A stretch of DNA of 64,000 nucleotides, taken from positions 1-64,000 of the forward strand of contig NZ_NNRI01000014.1 of assembly GCF_002270415.1 (NCBI RefSeq), in the 5' to 3' direction. A program made the position numbers and the translations under genes. How positions within the stretch are numbered: position 1 is the stretch's first letter; the number at the start of each line of letters is the position of its first letter. Source of the stretch: Mesorhizobium sophorae (GTDB taxonomy: Bacteria; Pseudomonadota; Alphaproteobacteria; Rhizobiales; Rhizobiaceae). Positions 17,133-26,053 of this stretch are shown piece after piece. Below the pieces are notes generated by a model. It saw nothing but the letters and a program-made list of their open reading frames with translations. It searched no databases and was not told the DNA's origin.

Positions 17133-18128
17133 ATGACGTTGCGAGACCATGCCATTCGCTACGGCTTCATCGTGCTTTTGTTCGGTTTGATCGCCTATTT
17201 CGCGATCGCCGCCGACGGTTTCGTTTCGCCGCAAAGTGCCGTCTTCATCTTCCAGTCGGTCGCCATCACCGGCGTGCTGGCGCTCGGCGTCACCGCCACG
17301 CTCGTCGTCGGCGGCTTTGACCTGTCGATCGGCTCGGTTGCCACATCAGCCATGATGGCGGCGGCCTATGTCATGGTGGTGCTGGAGCAGAACGCTCTCG
17401 TCGCGGTCGTCGTCTGCCTGCTCATCGGCGCCATTGTCGGCCTGATCAATGGCTGGCTGATCGTCTATATGCGCGTGCCCGATCTCCTGGCGACGCTCGG
17501 CATGATGTTCCTGCTGGTCGGCCTGCAACGCATCCCGACCGAGGGCCGTTCGATCGCCACCGGCATGACCATGCCGGACGGTTCGGTCGCCAATGGCAAG
17601 TTCAGCGACGCGTTCCTGGCGCTCGGCCGCCACCGCTTCGATTTCTTCATCCCGAACCTCATTCCGGTGTCGGTGGTGGTGCTGCTCGTGCTCGCCGTGC
17701 TGATCTGGTTCTTCCTCGAATACACGCGTTTCGGGCGCATGATGTATGCGGTCGGCAGCAATGAGCGTGCCGCCGAACTCGCCGGCGCGCCTGTCAAGGC
17801 ATACAAGATCTGGGCCTACGTTATTTCAGGAGTTTTTGCCTCGATCGGCGGCATTTTGCTCGCCGCCCGACTTGGACGCGGCGACATCGCCTCGGGTAAT
17901 AATCTGCTGCTTGACGCTGTCGCCGCGGCGCTCATCGGCTACGCGGTGCTTGGCGCCGCCAAGCCGAACGCCTTCGGCACTGCCGTCGGCGCGCTGTTCG
18001 TCGGCATCTTGCTGCAAGGCCTGACGATGATGAACGCGCCTTACTACACGCAGGATTTCGTCAAGGGCGTGGTTCTGGTCGTCGCCCTTGTCTTCACCTT
18101 TGCCCTTTCGGGCAGGGGCAGGAGATAG
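17133..18128 (+). CDS. Sugar ABC transporter permease (RbsC type)
   Basis: This 331-residue membrane permease of the RbsC family has about eight to ten hydrophobic helices. Characteristic segments are VGGFDLSIGSVAT in the first third and the cytoplasmic coupling region YAVGSNERAAELAGAPV, which contacts the ATPase. It starts 79 bases after the ATPase gene; a short non-coding stretch lies between. It forms the membrane pore of the importer together with its neighbours. Confidence 0.92.
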   Translation: MTLRDHAIRYGFIVLLFGLIAYFAIAADGFVSPQSAVFIFQSVAITGVLALGVTATLVVGGFDLSIGSVATSAMMAAAYVMVVLEQNALVAVVVCLLIGAIVGLINGWLIVYMRVPDLLATLGMMFLLVGLQRIPTEGRSIATGMTMPDGSVANGKFSDAFLALGRHRFDFFIPNLIPVSVVVLLVLAVLIWFFLEYTRFGRMMYAVGSNERAAELAGAPVKAYKIWAYVISGVFASIGGILLAARLGRGDIASGNNLLLDAVAAALIGYAVLGAAKPNAFGTAVGALFVGILLQGLTMMNAPYYTQDFVKGVVLVVALVFTFALSGRGRR

Positions 18129-18176
18129 CTTTCGACCGGATAGGATTTTGGGTTCAACAAGAGTGGAGGAAACAAG

Positions 18177-19229
18177 GTGAACATTACGAGAAGACTTCTG
18201 GGGAAGGTGGCACTCGGGCTGGCCGGGGCAACCATGCTGATGCAGTTCCCGGCACTGGCCGCGGACAAGCCGGCGCCTTTCGACAAGCCCGGCGTCAAGA
18301 TCGCGCTGGTGCGCTATCTCTCGACCGGCGACTTCTTCCAGGCCTATCTCTCGGGCGTCGAGGCGCAGTCGAAGGCGCTCGGCATCGACCTGCGCGTCCT
18401 CGACAGCCGCCAGGACGCCGCCCTTCAATCTGACATGGTCGACCAGGCCATAGCGCTTGGCGTGCAAGGCATCATCATCCAGCACGGCTTGACGGAATCG
18501 ATGAAGGACGCCGCCCATCGCGCGGTCGACGCCGGCATCAAGGTGGTGGCTTTCGACGTCAATGTCGAAAACCCCAAGATCCCGCAGGTCGAACAGTCCG
18601 ACCGCGACTTGGCCCGGCTCGCTCTCGAGCAGGCGGTCAAGGACAATGGCGAGAGCTGGAAGGCCGGCTATGTCTATGTCGCCGGCATCGCGCCGCTCGA
18701 CCGCCGCAACGAGACCTGGGTCGACGTCAAGAAGAAGCATGCCGGCATCAGCGAAGTCGCGATGTTCGGCACGCTCGACAACCCGATCGCCAACTCCGTC
18801 GCCAACCAGGCGCGTTCGGTGCTGTCGGCCCACCCCGACATCAAGGTGATGTTTGCCCCCTATGACGAATTCGCCAAGGGCGTGAAGATCGCCGTCGACG
18901 AGGCGGGTTTGAACAAGGGCATCAAGATTTACTCGGCCGACATCTCGACGTCCGATATCGCCGCGATGCGTGAACCCGACAGCGCCTGGGCGGCGACCGC
19001 CGCCACCAATCCGGCCGTCGTCGGCCAGGTCTCGGTGCGTGCGCTGGCACAGCTGCTGGCCGGTGAAGACCCTGGCCACAACGTCGTCGTGCCGCCGACG
19101 CTGATCACCCAGAAAGACCTCGTCGACAAGGACATCAAGAACATGGAGGACCTGTCGGCCAAGCTGCCGCAGTTCGCCCATGCCGACGTCGCGATGCCGG
19201 CCTGGATGCCGAACCCGAACGCCAAGTAG
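18177..19229 (+). CDS. Periplasmic sugar-binding protein of ABC transporter
   Basis: This is a 350-residue substrate-binding protein of the periplasmic-binding-protein-4 (RbsB-like) family. A signal peptide with a twin-arginine-like start (MNITRRLLGKVALGLAGATM) and cleavage near ALAADK is visible. The mature part has the two-lobed PBP pattern with LVRYLSTGDFFQAYLSGVEA and GIIIQHGLTESM, DFDV-type hinge strands. Start is GTG 18177 with GGAGGA nine bases upstream. A strong terminator follows its stop, closing the three-gene operon. The ligand is not identifiable by eye; the location across from mtnKA points to a 5-modified pentose or nucleoside. Confidence 0.92.
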   Translation: MNITRRLLGKVALGLAGATMLMQFPALAADKPAPFDKPGVKIALVRYLSTGDFFQAYLSGVEAQSKALGIDLRVLDSRQDAALQSDMVDQAIALGVQGIIIQHGLTESMKDAAHRAVDAGIKVVAFDVNVENPKIPQVEQSDRDLARLALEQAVKDNGESWKAGYVYVAGIAPLDRRNETWVDVKKKHAGISEVAMFGTLDNPIANSVANQARSVLSAHPDIKVMFAPYDEFAKGVKIAVDEAGLNKGIKIYSADISTSDIAAMREPDSAWAATAATNPAVVGQVSVRALAQLLAGEDPGHNVVVPPTLITQKDLVDKDIKNMEDLSAKLPQFAHADVAMPAWMPNPNAK

Positions 19230-19251
19230 CTTTCGCAAGCTTGGAACCGCT

Positions 19252-19287
19252 AGCCGCCTGCAGCAGCTTGTTGCGGGCGGCTTTTTT
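19252..19287 (+). terminator. Rho-independent terminator of the sugar ABC operon
   Basis: An AGCCGCC...GGCGGCT stem, extended by TGCA/TGCG pairing with a short loop, is followed directly by TTTTTT. It begins 23 bases after the stop of the binding-protein gene, so the downstream hydrolase gene probably has its own promoter. Confidence 0.85.
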
Positions 19288-19371
19288 GTCGAAGGTCCTG
19301 GCACGACCGGCTTGCCGAAAACGCCAGTTTTGCGATGCTGGAAAAATCAGCCGCGAAAGTGCCGGTTCAGG

Positions 19372-20217
19372 ATGGAATCGCAGACGGTAATCGAGGAAAA
19401 CCTGTCCGGCACTGTCACCGGAAGATTGTTTCGATGCACGCGGGCCACCACGGGCGTCGTGGTGTTGTGTGGATCGAGTGGCCGTGTCGATGTTGGGCGC
19501 GCGAGGCTCTTTGCAAATGAGGGTCAGTCAGCCCTGGCGCTGCAATGGTTTGGCGGTGAGGGCCAGGTTCCCGGAATTTGCGAGGTTCCCCTCGAAACGT
19601 TCTTTGCCGCAACCGACTGTCTCCTTGAAACAGGTTGCCGTCGCATCGTCTATGTCGGCACATCCAAGGGTGCCGAGGCTTCATTGCTCGCGGCGGTCCA
19701 CGACCAGCGGATCAACGCCGTGGTCGCTATCAGCCCATCATCCGTGGTTTGGGGAAATATCGGTGCCGGCCGGGATGGTGTCAGCTGGCCTGAACGATCC
19801 TCATGGTCGCTCAACGGTATTCCCCTGCCGTTTGTACCGACAGACCCAGACTGGACCCCAGAGCATGTGGATGGTCTGGTCGCTTACAGGGGGCTTTTCG
19901 AGCGCTGCTTGAAAACCTTTGAGCTGGAAGCAATTGCGGCAACCATTCCCGTTGAGACCGCGTCAGCCGAGGTTCTGCTTGTCGCGGGTGGCGACGATGC
20001 GCTGTGGCCCTCCCTTTCGTTCGCGACAGATATCGCCCGGCTGTGCGGCGAAGCAGGCAAGGTCACGCATCTCGTTTCGTCGCCGGATGCGGGTCACCGC
20101 ATCCTGTTGCCGGGCGAAAATACACCACGCTCCGCATTACATGCGCACGGCGGCAACGACGAGGCCGATTCAGAGCTGGGCAAAAAGGCTTGGGAAGGCA
20201 TCCGTGAGCTGCTGTAG
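19372..20217 (+). CDS. Alpha/beta hydrolase, acyl-CoA thioester hydrolase (BAAT C-terminal) type
   Basis: This 281-residue protein has an alpha/beta hydrolase fold resembling the C-terminal domain of bile-acid-CoA:amino acid N-acyltransferases and acyl-CoA thioesterases. The nucleophile elbow is GTSKGAE (Ser near residue 101). The acid lies in LLVAGGDDALWPS and the catalytic His in SSPDAGHRIL. It follows the ABC operon but lies beyond its terminator, and converges with the aldolase-dehydrogenase gene. ATG 19372 is preceded by a weak GGTTCAGGA; longer readings run through the terminator. A function in lipid or small thioester hydrolysis is likely but unproven. Confidence 0.75.
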   Translation: MESQTVIEENLSGTVTGRLFRCTRATTGVVVLCGSSGRVDVGRARLFANEGQSALALQWFGGEGQVPGICEVPLETFFAATDCLLETGCRRIVYVGTSKGAEASLLAAVHDQRINAVVAISPSSVVWGNIGAGRDGVSWPERSSWSLNGIPLPFVPTDPDWTPEHVDGLVAYRGLFERCLKTFELEAIAATIPVETASAEVLLVAGGDDALWPSLSFATDIARLCGEAGKVTHLVSSPDAGHRILLPGENTPRSALHAHGGNDEADSELGKKAWEGIRELL

Positions 20218-20261
20218 TAGCAGTTCACGAATGCCTGCATGCCTGTTTCGATCGGTTCCGC

Positions 20262-22316
20262 CTACCGCATCGCCGCCGCGATGTTGCCGCCGTCGACCGT
20301 CGTCACATCGGCAGTGGTGCGATCGGCAAGCGCATGATGCAGGAACGCCTGCGCCACGTCCTGCGCCGTCACTTCCTGGCCGAGCAGATTGCCGGACATG
20401 TAGTCCTTCTCCGACACGCCGCGCGCGCCGGAGCGGCTGGCGATCGTGGCGTCGGTCAAAAGTCCGGAGCGGATGCGGTCGGCGTTGACGGCGTTCGAAC
20501 GGATGCCGTGGGCGCCATAGTCGAGCGCATATTGCCTGGACAGGAACAGCGTCGCCGCCTTCGGCACGCCATAGGCGCCGAATTTCGGACCGGGATTGAC
20601 CGCCTGCTTGGAGGTGTTGAACAGAAGCACGCCGCCGGTTCCCTGTTCGAGCATGATGCGCACGGCATTCTGCGCCACCGACTGGTGGGCGAAGAAATTG
20701 AGCTCGAAACTCCTGCGCAAAAGCGCATCGTCGAGTTCGCCGATCCGGCCTTCCCAGGCAGCACCGGCATTGGAGACCACGATGTCGACGCCGCCGAAGA
20801 CGGCAACCGCCTTGTCGAAGGCGGCACGCACCTGTGCCGGGTCGGTGATGTCGGCGGCGACGCCGATCGAGTTGTTGCCGGCCTTCTTCGCCGCCTCGGC
20901 TGCCTTTTCGGCATCGAGATCGACAACGACGGCATGGGCGCCATTGTCGGCGAACAGCCTGGCCGTCGCCGCGCCGATCGCGCCGGCACCGCCGGTGATC
21001 AGCACCACCTGGCCGGTCAGTGGCTTCGGCTTGTTGGAAGCGAGCTTGGCCTGTTCCAGCGACCAGTATTCGAGCGGGAACAGATCGGCCTTGGAGAGCG
21101 GATGAAACCGGCCGACCGCCTCGGCGCCGCGCACCGCCTCGATCCACATTTCGCCGACATCCGAAGCGATCTTCGCGTCCTTTAGCGTGCGACCGTGGCC
21201 GAACATGCCGAGGCCCGGCACCAGCGTCAGGCGCGGCATCTGGTCGAGCATGGTGCGCTTGACGTCGTCGAGCGCGTCGTTGGTTTCGAAATAGGCGCGG
21301 TAGTCCCTGGCGAAGGCTTCGACGTGCTGCTTGATCACGGCCTTGTAGTCGCCGACCTTGTCGGCATCGGGCGCCGGCAGTGCCATCGGCCCGGTCTTGA
21401 TGCGGATCGACAGATCGGGCGTCGACACGCCGCGCCCGGCATAGTCGGCGATCTCAGCTGAATTGATGAAATCGACGATCGCCTCCGAGGTGCGGAAGTC
21501 GCTGATCATGCGGTCGAAACGGCCTTCGCCGCGTGCTACGGCCACAGCCCCCCGCAACGTCGATGCGATAGCCGCCGGTGTCGCGAGCTTTGCCGGCAAT
21601 GCTGCCTTTGCCGCTGTCGGCTTGGCGTTCTTGGCGACGTACTCCTCGGCGACATTCACATAGTGGATCATCCGGTCGTAGGCCTGCCTGGCGTCGTCGC
21701 CGAAGGTGAAGATGCCGTGCTTGTCGAGGATCAGGCCCTCGACCGACGGATCGGCGTCAAAGATGTCGGCCGCCGCCTTGGCGAGGTCGAAGCCGGGCAT
21801 GATGTAGGGCACATAACCCATCTTCGCACCGAACACCGTCTCCACCAGCCGTTTGCTGTCCTCCTGGTCGACGATGGCCAGGATGGCGGTCGAATGCGTG
21901 TGGTCGACGAATTTATGCGGCAGGAAGGCATGCAGCAGCGTCTCCACCGAAGGGTTGGGCGAGGACGGGTCGATGAGGTTGGCGCGTTGCAGGGCAACCA
22001 TGTCTTCGTCGGCCAATCTGTTCAGTGCGCGGGCCTTGAGCAGCGGCTTGAGCTTGACCGCCGGCAGGCCCTGCGGCTCGATGACACCCATGTCCCAGCC
22101 GCTGCCCTTGACGCACAGCACGTCCCACTGGTCGCCGACGAGATCGGTGGCCGTCGTCTTGCACGACGTGTTGCCGCCGCCATGCAGGACCAGCCGTGGC
22201 TCGCCGCCCAGCAGCCGCGTCGTGTAGACGCGCAGCGCCAGGTCGCGGCCGACACCCTTTTTTGCATAGTCGGCAACGAGTTTTTCGGCTGCGTCGTCGT
22301 TCCACAGGTTCTTCAT
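20262..22316 (-). CDS. Bifunctional class II aldolase / short-chain dehydrogenase
   Basis: This 684-residue fusion has an N-terminal class II (fuculose/rhamnulose-phosphate type) aldolase and a C-terminal short-chain dehydrogenase. In the aldolase part, VLHGGGNTSCK, KGSGWDMG and the metal-binding HTHST are visible. In the dehydrogenase, VLITGGAGAIGAATA binds NAD(P), and YGVPKAA holds the catalytic Tyr-Lys pair. The aldolase would split a ketose-1-phosphate to DHAP plus an aldehyde that the fused dehydrogenase oxidises or reduces. Known members act on rhamnulose-1-phosphate and relatives. The nearby mtnKA genes make methylthioribulose-1-phosphate or 5-deoxyribulose-1-phosphate another reasonable substrate. 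ATG 22316 fits the family N terminus MKNLWNDDAA. Confidence 0.88.
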   Translation of the reverse strand: MKNLWNDDAAEKLVADYAKKGVGRDLALRVYTTRLLGGEPRLVLHGGGNTSCKTTATDLVGDQWDVLCVKGSGWDMGVIEPQGLPAVKLKPLLKARALNRLADEDMVALQRANLIDPSSPNPSVETLLHAFLPHKFVDHTHSTAILAIVDQEDSKRLVETVFGAKMGYVPYIMPGFDLAKAAADIFDADPSVEGLILDKHGIFTFGDDARQAYDRMIHYVNVAEEYVAKNAKPTAAKAALPAKLATPAAIASTLRGAVAVARGEGRFDRMISDFRTSEAIVDFINSAEIADYAGRGVSTPDLSIRIKTGPMALPAPDADKVGDYKAVIKQHVEAFARDYRAYFETNDALDDVKRTMLDQMPRLTLVPGLGMFGHGRTLKDAKIASDVGEMWIEAVRGAEAVGRFHPLSKADLFPLEYWSLEQAKLASNKPKPLTGQVVLITGGAGAIGAATARLFADNGAHAVVVDLDAEKAAEAAKKAGNNSIGVAADITDPAQVRAAFDKAVAVFGGVDIVVSNAGAAWEGRIGELDDALLRRSFELNFFAHQSVAQNAVRIMLEQGTGGVLLFNTSKQAVNPGPKFGAYGVPKAATLFLSRQYALDYGAHGIRSNAVNADRIRSGLLTDATIASRSGARGVSEKDYMSGNLLGQEVTAQDVAQAFLHHALADRTTADVTTVDGGNIAAAMR

Positions 22317-22408
22317 GTTCGCTTCGTCCGGTTGTTGTCTTTGATGGTGAAACAGGAATGCCGCGACGCTTTGATGACAATGCGCGGGCGGCGGAAATAT
22401 GTGTTTTT

Positions 22409-23374
22409 CTAGGAGGCCTTTTCTGTCGTGGCAGCCGCGTGATCCAGCAGCCTCTGCGCCATGCGCGCGCCGACCACCAGATGCGTGCAAAGTCCGCCGG
22501 CGATCGCCGCAAGCAACGGTTCGAACTTGCTGTCCTCCTGCACGACCATCAGGCGCCTGGCGATGGCGCGCAGCGAGGCAAGCTCGGCCGAGATCACCCG
22601 GCGGTTGTAGCTGCAGTCGAGCACCTTGCCGTCAGCGTCGATGATCTGCCCGGCAATGACGCCGGCAGCACCTCGGCTGCGCAGCTCCGCCATTTCGCCT
22701 GATGTCAGTGCACCGCATTTGACCAGATGGCTGTCGGCGTCGACAGCACCGACCGAGTACAGCGCCAGATCGCATTCACCGACGCCCGACAATTGCTCGC
22801 GGATCACTGGTTCGGCGCGCAACGCGCGCGCCAGCTCTTCCGTCGACAGCACCAGCGGCGCGTAGAAGTTGAGGCCCTTGGCGTTGAGCCGCCGCGCGAT
22901 TTCCATCGTGCATTGGTCTGGCCGGTAGGAATAGGGCGCGCCGAGATTGCCGCAGAGCTGCACCACGGTGACATCCTGCAGGTCGGCATAGGACATGATA
23001 TCGGCGATCATGTAGACGGTGCGGCCCCAGGCGACGCCGATTCGGTCGCCCTTCTTGACCAGTTCGAGAAAGACGCTCGCCGCCAGCACGGCGATTTCCG
23101 TCGACGGATCGGCGACATGGTCGTTCTCCGGCGCGATCCACACGGCGTCGACGCCCAGCGCATCCTCGAGTTTGCGCGCCAGCACATCGTCGGTGAAAAG
23201 CTGGGTCGAGGTCGAGATGTTGACGATGCCGGTCTCGCGCGCCTTGCGCAGATACATGGCGACCGAGGCACGGGAAATGTTAAGCTGGCTCGCCACCTGG
23301 TCCTGCCGCAGGCCATGGGCGTAGTAGAGCCAGGCGGCCTTGTGGATGAGCTGTTCTGCCGGTCGGATCGCCAT
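22409..23374 (-). CDS. SorC-family (sugar-binding) transcriptional regulator
   Basis: This 321-residue regulator has an N-terminal helix-turn-helix (LRQDQVASQLNISRASVAMY) and a C-terminal sugar-phosphate-binding domain typical of SorC/DeoR-like regulators (IGVAWGRTVYMIADI, VVQLCGNLGAPY, GAAGVIAGQIIDADG). Such proteins sense phosphorylated sugars. ATG 23374 was chosen over TTG 23413 because GAGGAG lies five bases upstream. It precedes the aldolase-dehydrogenase gene in the same direction with a 92-base gap, so it likely regulates that gene and perhaps the sugar importer and mtnKA. Confidence 0.9.
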   Translation of the reverse strand: MAIRPAEQLIHKAAWLYYAHGLRQDQVASQLNISRASVAMYLRKARETGIVNISTSTQLFTDDVLARKLEDALGVDAVWIAPENDHVADPSTEIAVLAASVFLELVKKGDRIGVAWGRTVYMIADIMSYADLQDVTVVQLCGNLGAPYSYRPDQCTMEIARRLNAKGLNFYAPLVLSTEELARALRAEPVIREQLSGVGECDLALYSVGAVDADSHLVKCGALTSGEMAELRSRGAAGVIAGQIIDADGKVLDCSYNRRVISAELASLRAIARRLMVVQEDSKFEPLLAAIAGGLCTHLVVGARMAQRLLDHAAATTEKAS

Positions 23375-23565
23375 GCCGTCTCCTCGGCTGACATTATTCA
23401 CGGCCTTCGACAAAAGTCAAACCAGGCCAAGGTATACGATGCCTTTTCATCAGCTGAATCTAGATCATCATTGTGCCAAATGCGCTCTATCGCAGCATCG
23501 TTGGTGGTGACGCGGCCCGAGCCTGTGATTAGAACATCTCAAAGAAGAAACTCGGGGAGGACGGG

Positions 23566-25206
23566 ATGGGCAATCCTTACGAACAGGATCTCGACAAGAA
23601 CGCGGCCAACCACCAGCCGCTGACGCCGCTTACCTATCTGGAGCGCGCGGCAAAGACCTATCCCGACCATGTCGCCATCATCCATGGCCGCCAGCGCATC
23701 GACTATCGCACCTTCTGGCGCCGGTCGTTGAAGCTTGGCTCGGCCCTCCAGAAGCGCGGCATCGGCAAGGGCGACACCGTCACCGTCATGCTGTCCAACA
23801 CGCCGCCGATGCTGGAAGCGCATTTCGGCGTGCCGATGACCAAGGCGGTGCTGCACTCGCTCAACACCCGCCTCGATGCCGCGGTCATCGCCTTCCAGCT
23901 CGACCATGCCGAGACCAGGATACTGATCGTCGATCGCGAGTTCTCCGGCGTCGTCAAGCAGGCCCTGGAACTGGCCAAGGTCAAGCCGCTGGTCATCGAC
24001 TATGACGATCCCGACTACGCTGCCGACGCGCCGTATCCGAAGGGCGAGCGCATAGGCACATCAGACTATGAGGATTTCATCGCGAGCGGCGACGAGGACT
24101 TCGCCTGGTCGATGCCCGACGATGAGTGGGACGCCATTTCGCTCAACTACACCTCCGGCACCACTGGCAATCCGAAGGGCGTCGTCTACCACCATCGGGG
24201 TGCTGCCCTCATGGCCTACACCAACACCATCCATGCCGGCATGGCCAAGCACGCCGTCTATCTGTGGACGCTGCCGATGTTCCACTGCAATGGCTGGTGC
24301 TTTCCATGGACGCTCGCCGTCCAGGCCGGCACCCATGTTTGCCTGCGCTGGGTGCGGCCGAAGCCGATCTACGATGCGATTGCCGACCACGGCGTCACCC
24401 ATCTGTGCGGCGCGCCGGTCGTCATGTCGGTGCTGATCAATGCGAAGGACGAGGACAAGCGCGAATTCGCGCAGACGGTCACCTTCAACACCGCGGCTGC
24501 CCCGCCACCGGAGGCCGTGTTGTCCGGCATGGCCGATGCCGGCTTTGCCGTCACCCATCTCTACGGATTGACCGAAACCTATGGCCCGGCGGTCGTCAAC
24601 GAATGGCACGGCGCCTGGGACAATCTCGAAAAGGGCGAGCGCAGTGTCAAAAAGGCGCGGCAGGGCGTGCGCTATGCAGCGCTAGAAGGGCTGACCGTCA
24701 TGGATCCCGAGACAATGCGGACGACGCCGGCGGATGGCGTGACCATTGGCGAGGTCATGTTCCGCGGCAACATCGTCATGAAGGGCTATCTGAAGAACCG
24801 CAAGGCGAGCGACGAAGCCTTTGCCGGCGGCTGGTTCCACTCGGGCGATCTCGGCGTCATGCACGCCGACGGCTATATCCAGCTCAAGGACCGCTCCAAG
24901 GACATCATCATCTCCGGCGGCGAGAACATCTCCTCGATTGAGGTCGAGGATGCGCTCTACAAGCACGCCTCGGTTGCCTCTTGCGGCGTCGTCGCCAGGG
25001 CCGATGACAAATGGGGCGAGGTGCCGGTTGCCTATGTCGAACTGAAGCCCGGCAAGGCGGCGACCGAGGCCGAGATCATCGAGCATTGCCGCGCACTGCT
25101 AGCCCGCTTCAAGGTGCCGAAGGCGGTGATCTTCGCAGAAATCCCGAAGACCTCGACCGGCAAGATCCAGAAGTTCCGGCTACGGGAAATGGCCAAGGTC
25201 GCCTGA
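23566..25206 (+). CDS. Acyl-CoA synthetase (AMP-binding)
   Basis: This is a 546-residue adenylate-forming ligase that activates a carboxylic acid to its CoA thioester. The AMP-binding signature YTSGTTGNPKG, the motif YGLTETYGP, the hinge region KDRSKDIIISGGENISS and the C-terminal catalytic Lys in PKTSTGKIQK are all present. Its overall look is that of medium/long-chain or aromatic acyl-CoA synthetases related to AlkK/FadD3. It stands alone, divergent from the SorC regulator (191-base gap). The substrate cannot be told from the sequence. Confidence 0.92.
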   Translation: MGNPYEQDLDKNAANHQPLTPLTYLERAAKTYPDHVAIIHGRQRIDYRTFWRRSLKLGSALQKRGIGKGDTVTVMLSNTPPMLEAHFGVPMTKAVLHSLNTRLDAAVIAFQLDHAETRILIVDREFSGVVKQALELAKVKPLVIDYDDPDYAADAPYPKGERIGTSDYEDFIASGDEDFAWSMPDDEWDAISLNYTSGTTGNPKGVVYHHRGAALMAYTNTIHAGMAKHAVYLWTLPMFHCNGWCFPWTLAVQAGTHVCLRWVRPKPIYDAIADHGVTHLCGAPVVMSVLINAKDEDKREFAQTVTFNTAAAPPPEAVLSGMADAGFAVTHLYGLTETYGPAVVNEWHGAWDNLEKGERSVKKARQGVRYAALEGLTVMDPETMRTTPADGVTIGEVMFRGNIVMKGYLKNRKASDEAFAGGWFHSGDLGVMHADGYIQLKDRSKDIIISGGENISSIEVEDALYKHASVASCGVVARADDKWGEVPVAYVELKPGKAATEAEIIEHCRALLARFKVPKAVIFAEIPKTSTGKIQKFRLREMAKVA

Positions 25207-25344
25207 CGTTCCCGGCAGCCTCTCGCGAAAATATTTCCAATGGTCCGAATCCTCGGGCCGCCTGGTGACGTCTGTTGGATGTCACCAGCTGTCACCAATC
25301 GTACGCGTACACCGATTTCGCGTTGACAGGTCGGCCATTTCGAT

Positions 25345-25380
25345 TTACGACTGACGAAAATTGAAATTCGTCAGTCGTAA
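25345..25380. promoter_or_regulatory. Perfect 14-bp inverted repeat, TetR operator candidate
   Basis: Arms TTACGACTGACGAA and TTCGTCAGTCGTAA are separated by eight bases. The site ends 12 bases before the TetR start codon. A TTGACA box at 25323-25328 lies upstream, and a -10 at 17-base spacing would fall in the left arm (TACGAC), so a bound repressor would block RNA polymerase. I infer autoregulation of the TetR-RND operon. Confidence 0.8.
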
Positions 25381-25392
25381 ACAAAAAGAGCC

Positions 25393-26001
25393 ATGTCCGA
25401 AGCCGCCAACATAGTCGCCGCCGACGTCGCCCGACAGGAGAATGTGACGCGCATTCTCGACTGCGCCGAGCGCCTGTTCCGGCACTACGGTTACGGCAAG
25501 ACCAATGTCGCCGACATCGCCCGTGAACTCGGCATGTCGCCGGCCAATATCTACCGCTTCTTCGCCACCAAGGTCGAAATCCACCAGGCCGTCTGCGGCA
25601 GGATGCTCGGTGCCAGCTACAAGATGGCCTACGAGATTTGCCACCTGCCGATCAGCGCGGAGGAGCGGCTTCGGCGCTACGTGCATGCCCAGTACAAGAT
25701 GACGATGGAAGTCATGCTCGACGAGCAGAAGGTCCATGAAATGGTCATCGTTGCGCTCGAACGGGATTGGGGCGTCATCGACAAGCACGTCGACAGCATC
25801 CACGATCTGTTCGCGGAAGTCATCCGCGATGGCATCGAGGCCGGTGAGTTCAGGGAACAGGATCCGGTGATCGCGTCGCGCTGCTTCGGCGCCGCCACCG
25901 TCATCCTGTGCCATCCGCAGATGGTCGCGCAGTGTCTGGCCAAGACCAATAGGGCGATGCCCGACGACCTCATCGACTATGCAATCAAGGCCTTGAAATA
26001 G
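25393..26001 (+). CDS. TetR-family regulator of the RND operon
   Basis: This 202-residue regulator has an N-terminal TetR helix-turn-helix (ILDCAERLFRHYGYGKTNVA, then DIARELGMSPANIYRFFATK) and a helical C-terminal ligand domain. ATG 25393 has AAAGAG upstream and lies just after a perfect 36-bp operator-like dyad. The efflux adaptor gene starts 52 bases downstream on the same strand, so regulator and pump likely form one autoregulated unit. The effector would be a hydrophobic or toxic compound exported by the pump. Confidence 0.93.
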   Translation: MSEAANIVAADVARQENVTRILDCAERLFRHYGYGKTNVADIARELGMSPANIYRFFATKVEIHQAVCGRMLGASYKMAYEICHLPISAEERLRRYVHAQYKMTMEVMLDEQKVHEMVIVALERDWGVIDKHVDSIHDLFAEVIRDGIEAGEFREQDPVIASRCFGAATVILCHPQMVAQCLAKTNRAMPDDLIDYAIKALK

Positions 26002-26053
26002 CGCCGCACGCAGGTGTCGGTGTCGACCATTCATCTCCAGTCGGAGTAGCAAG

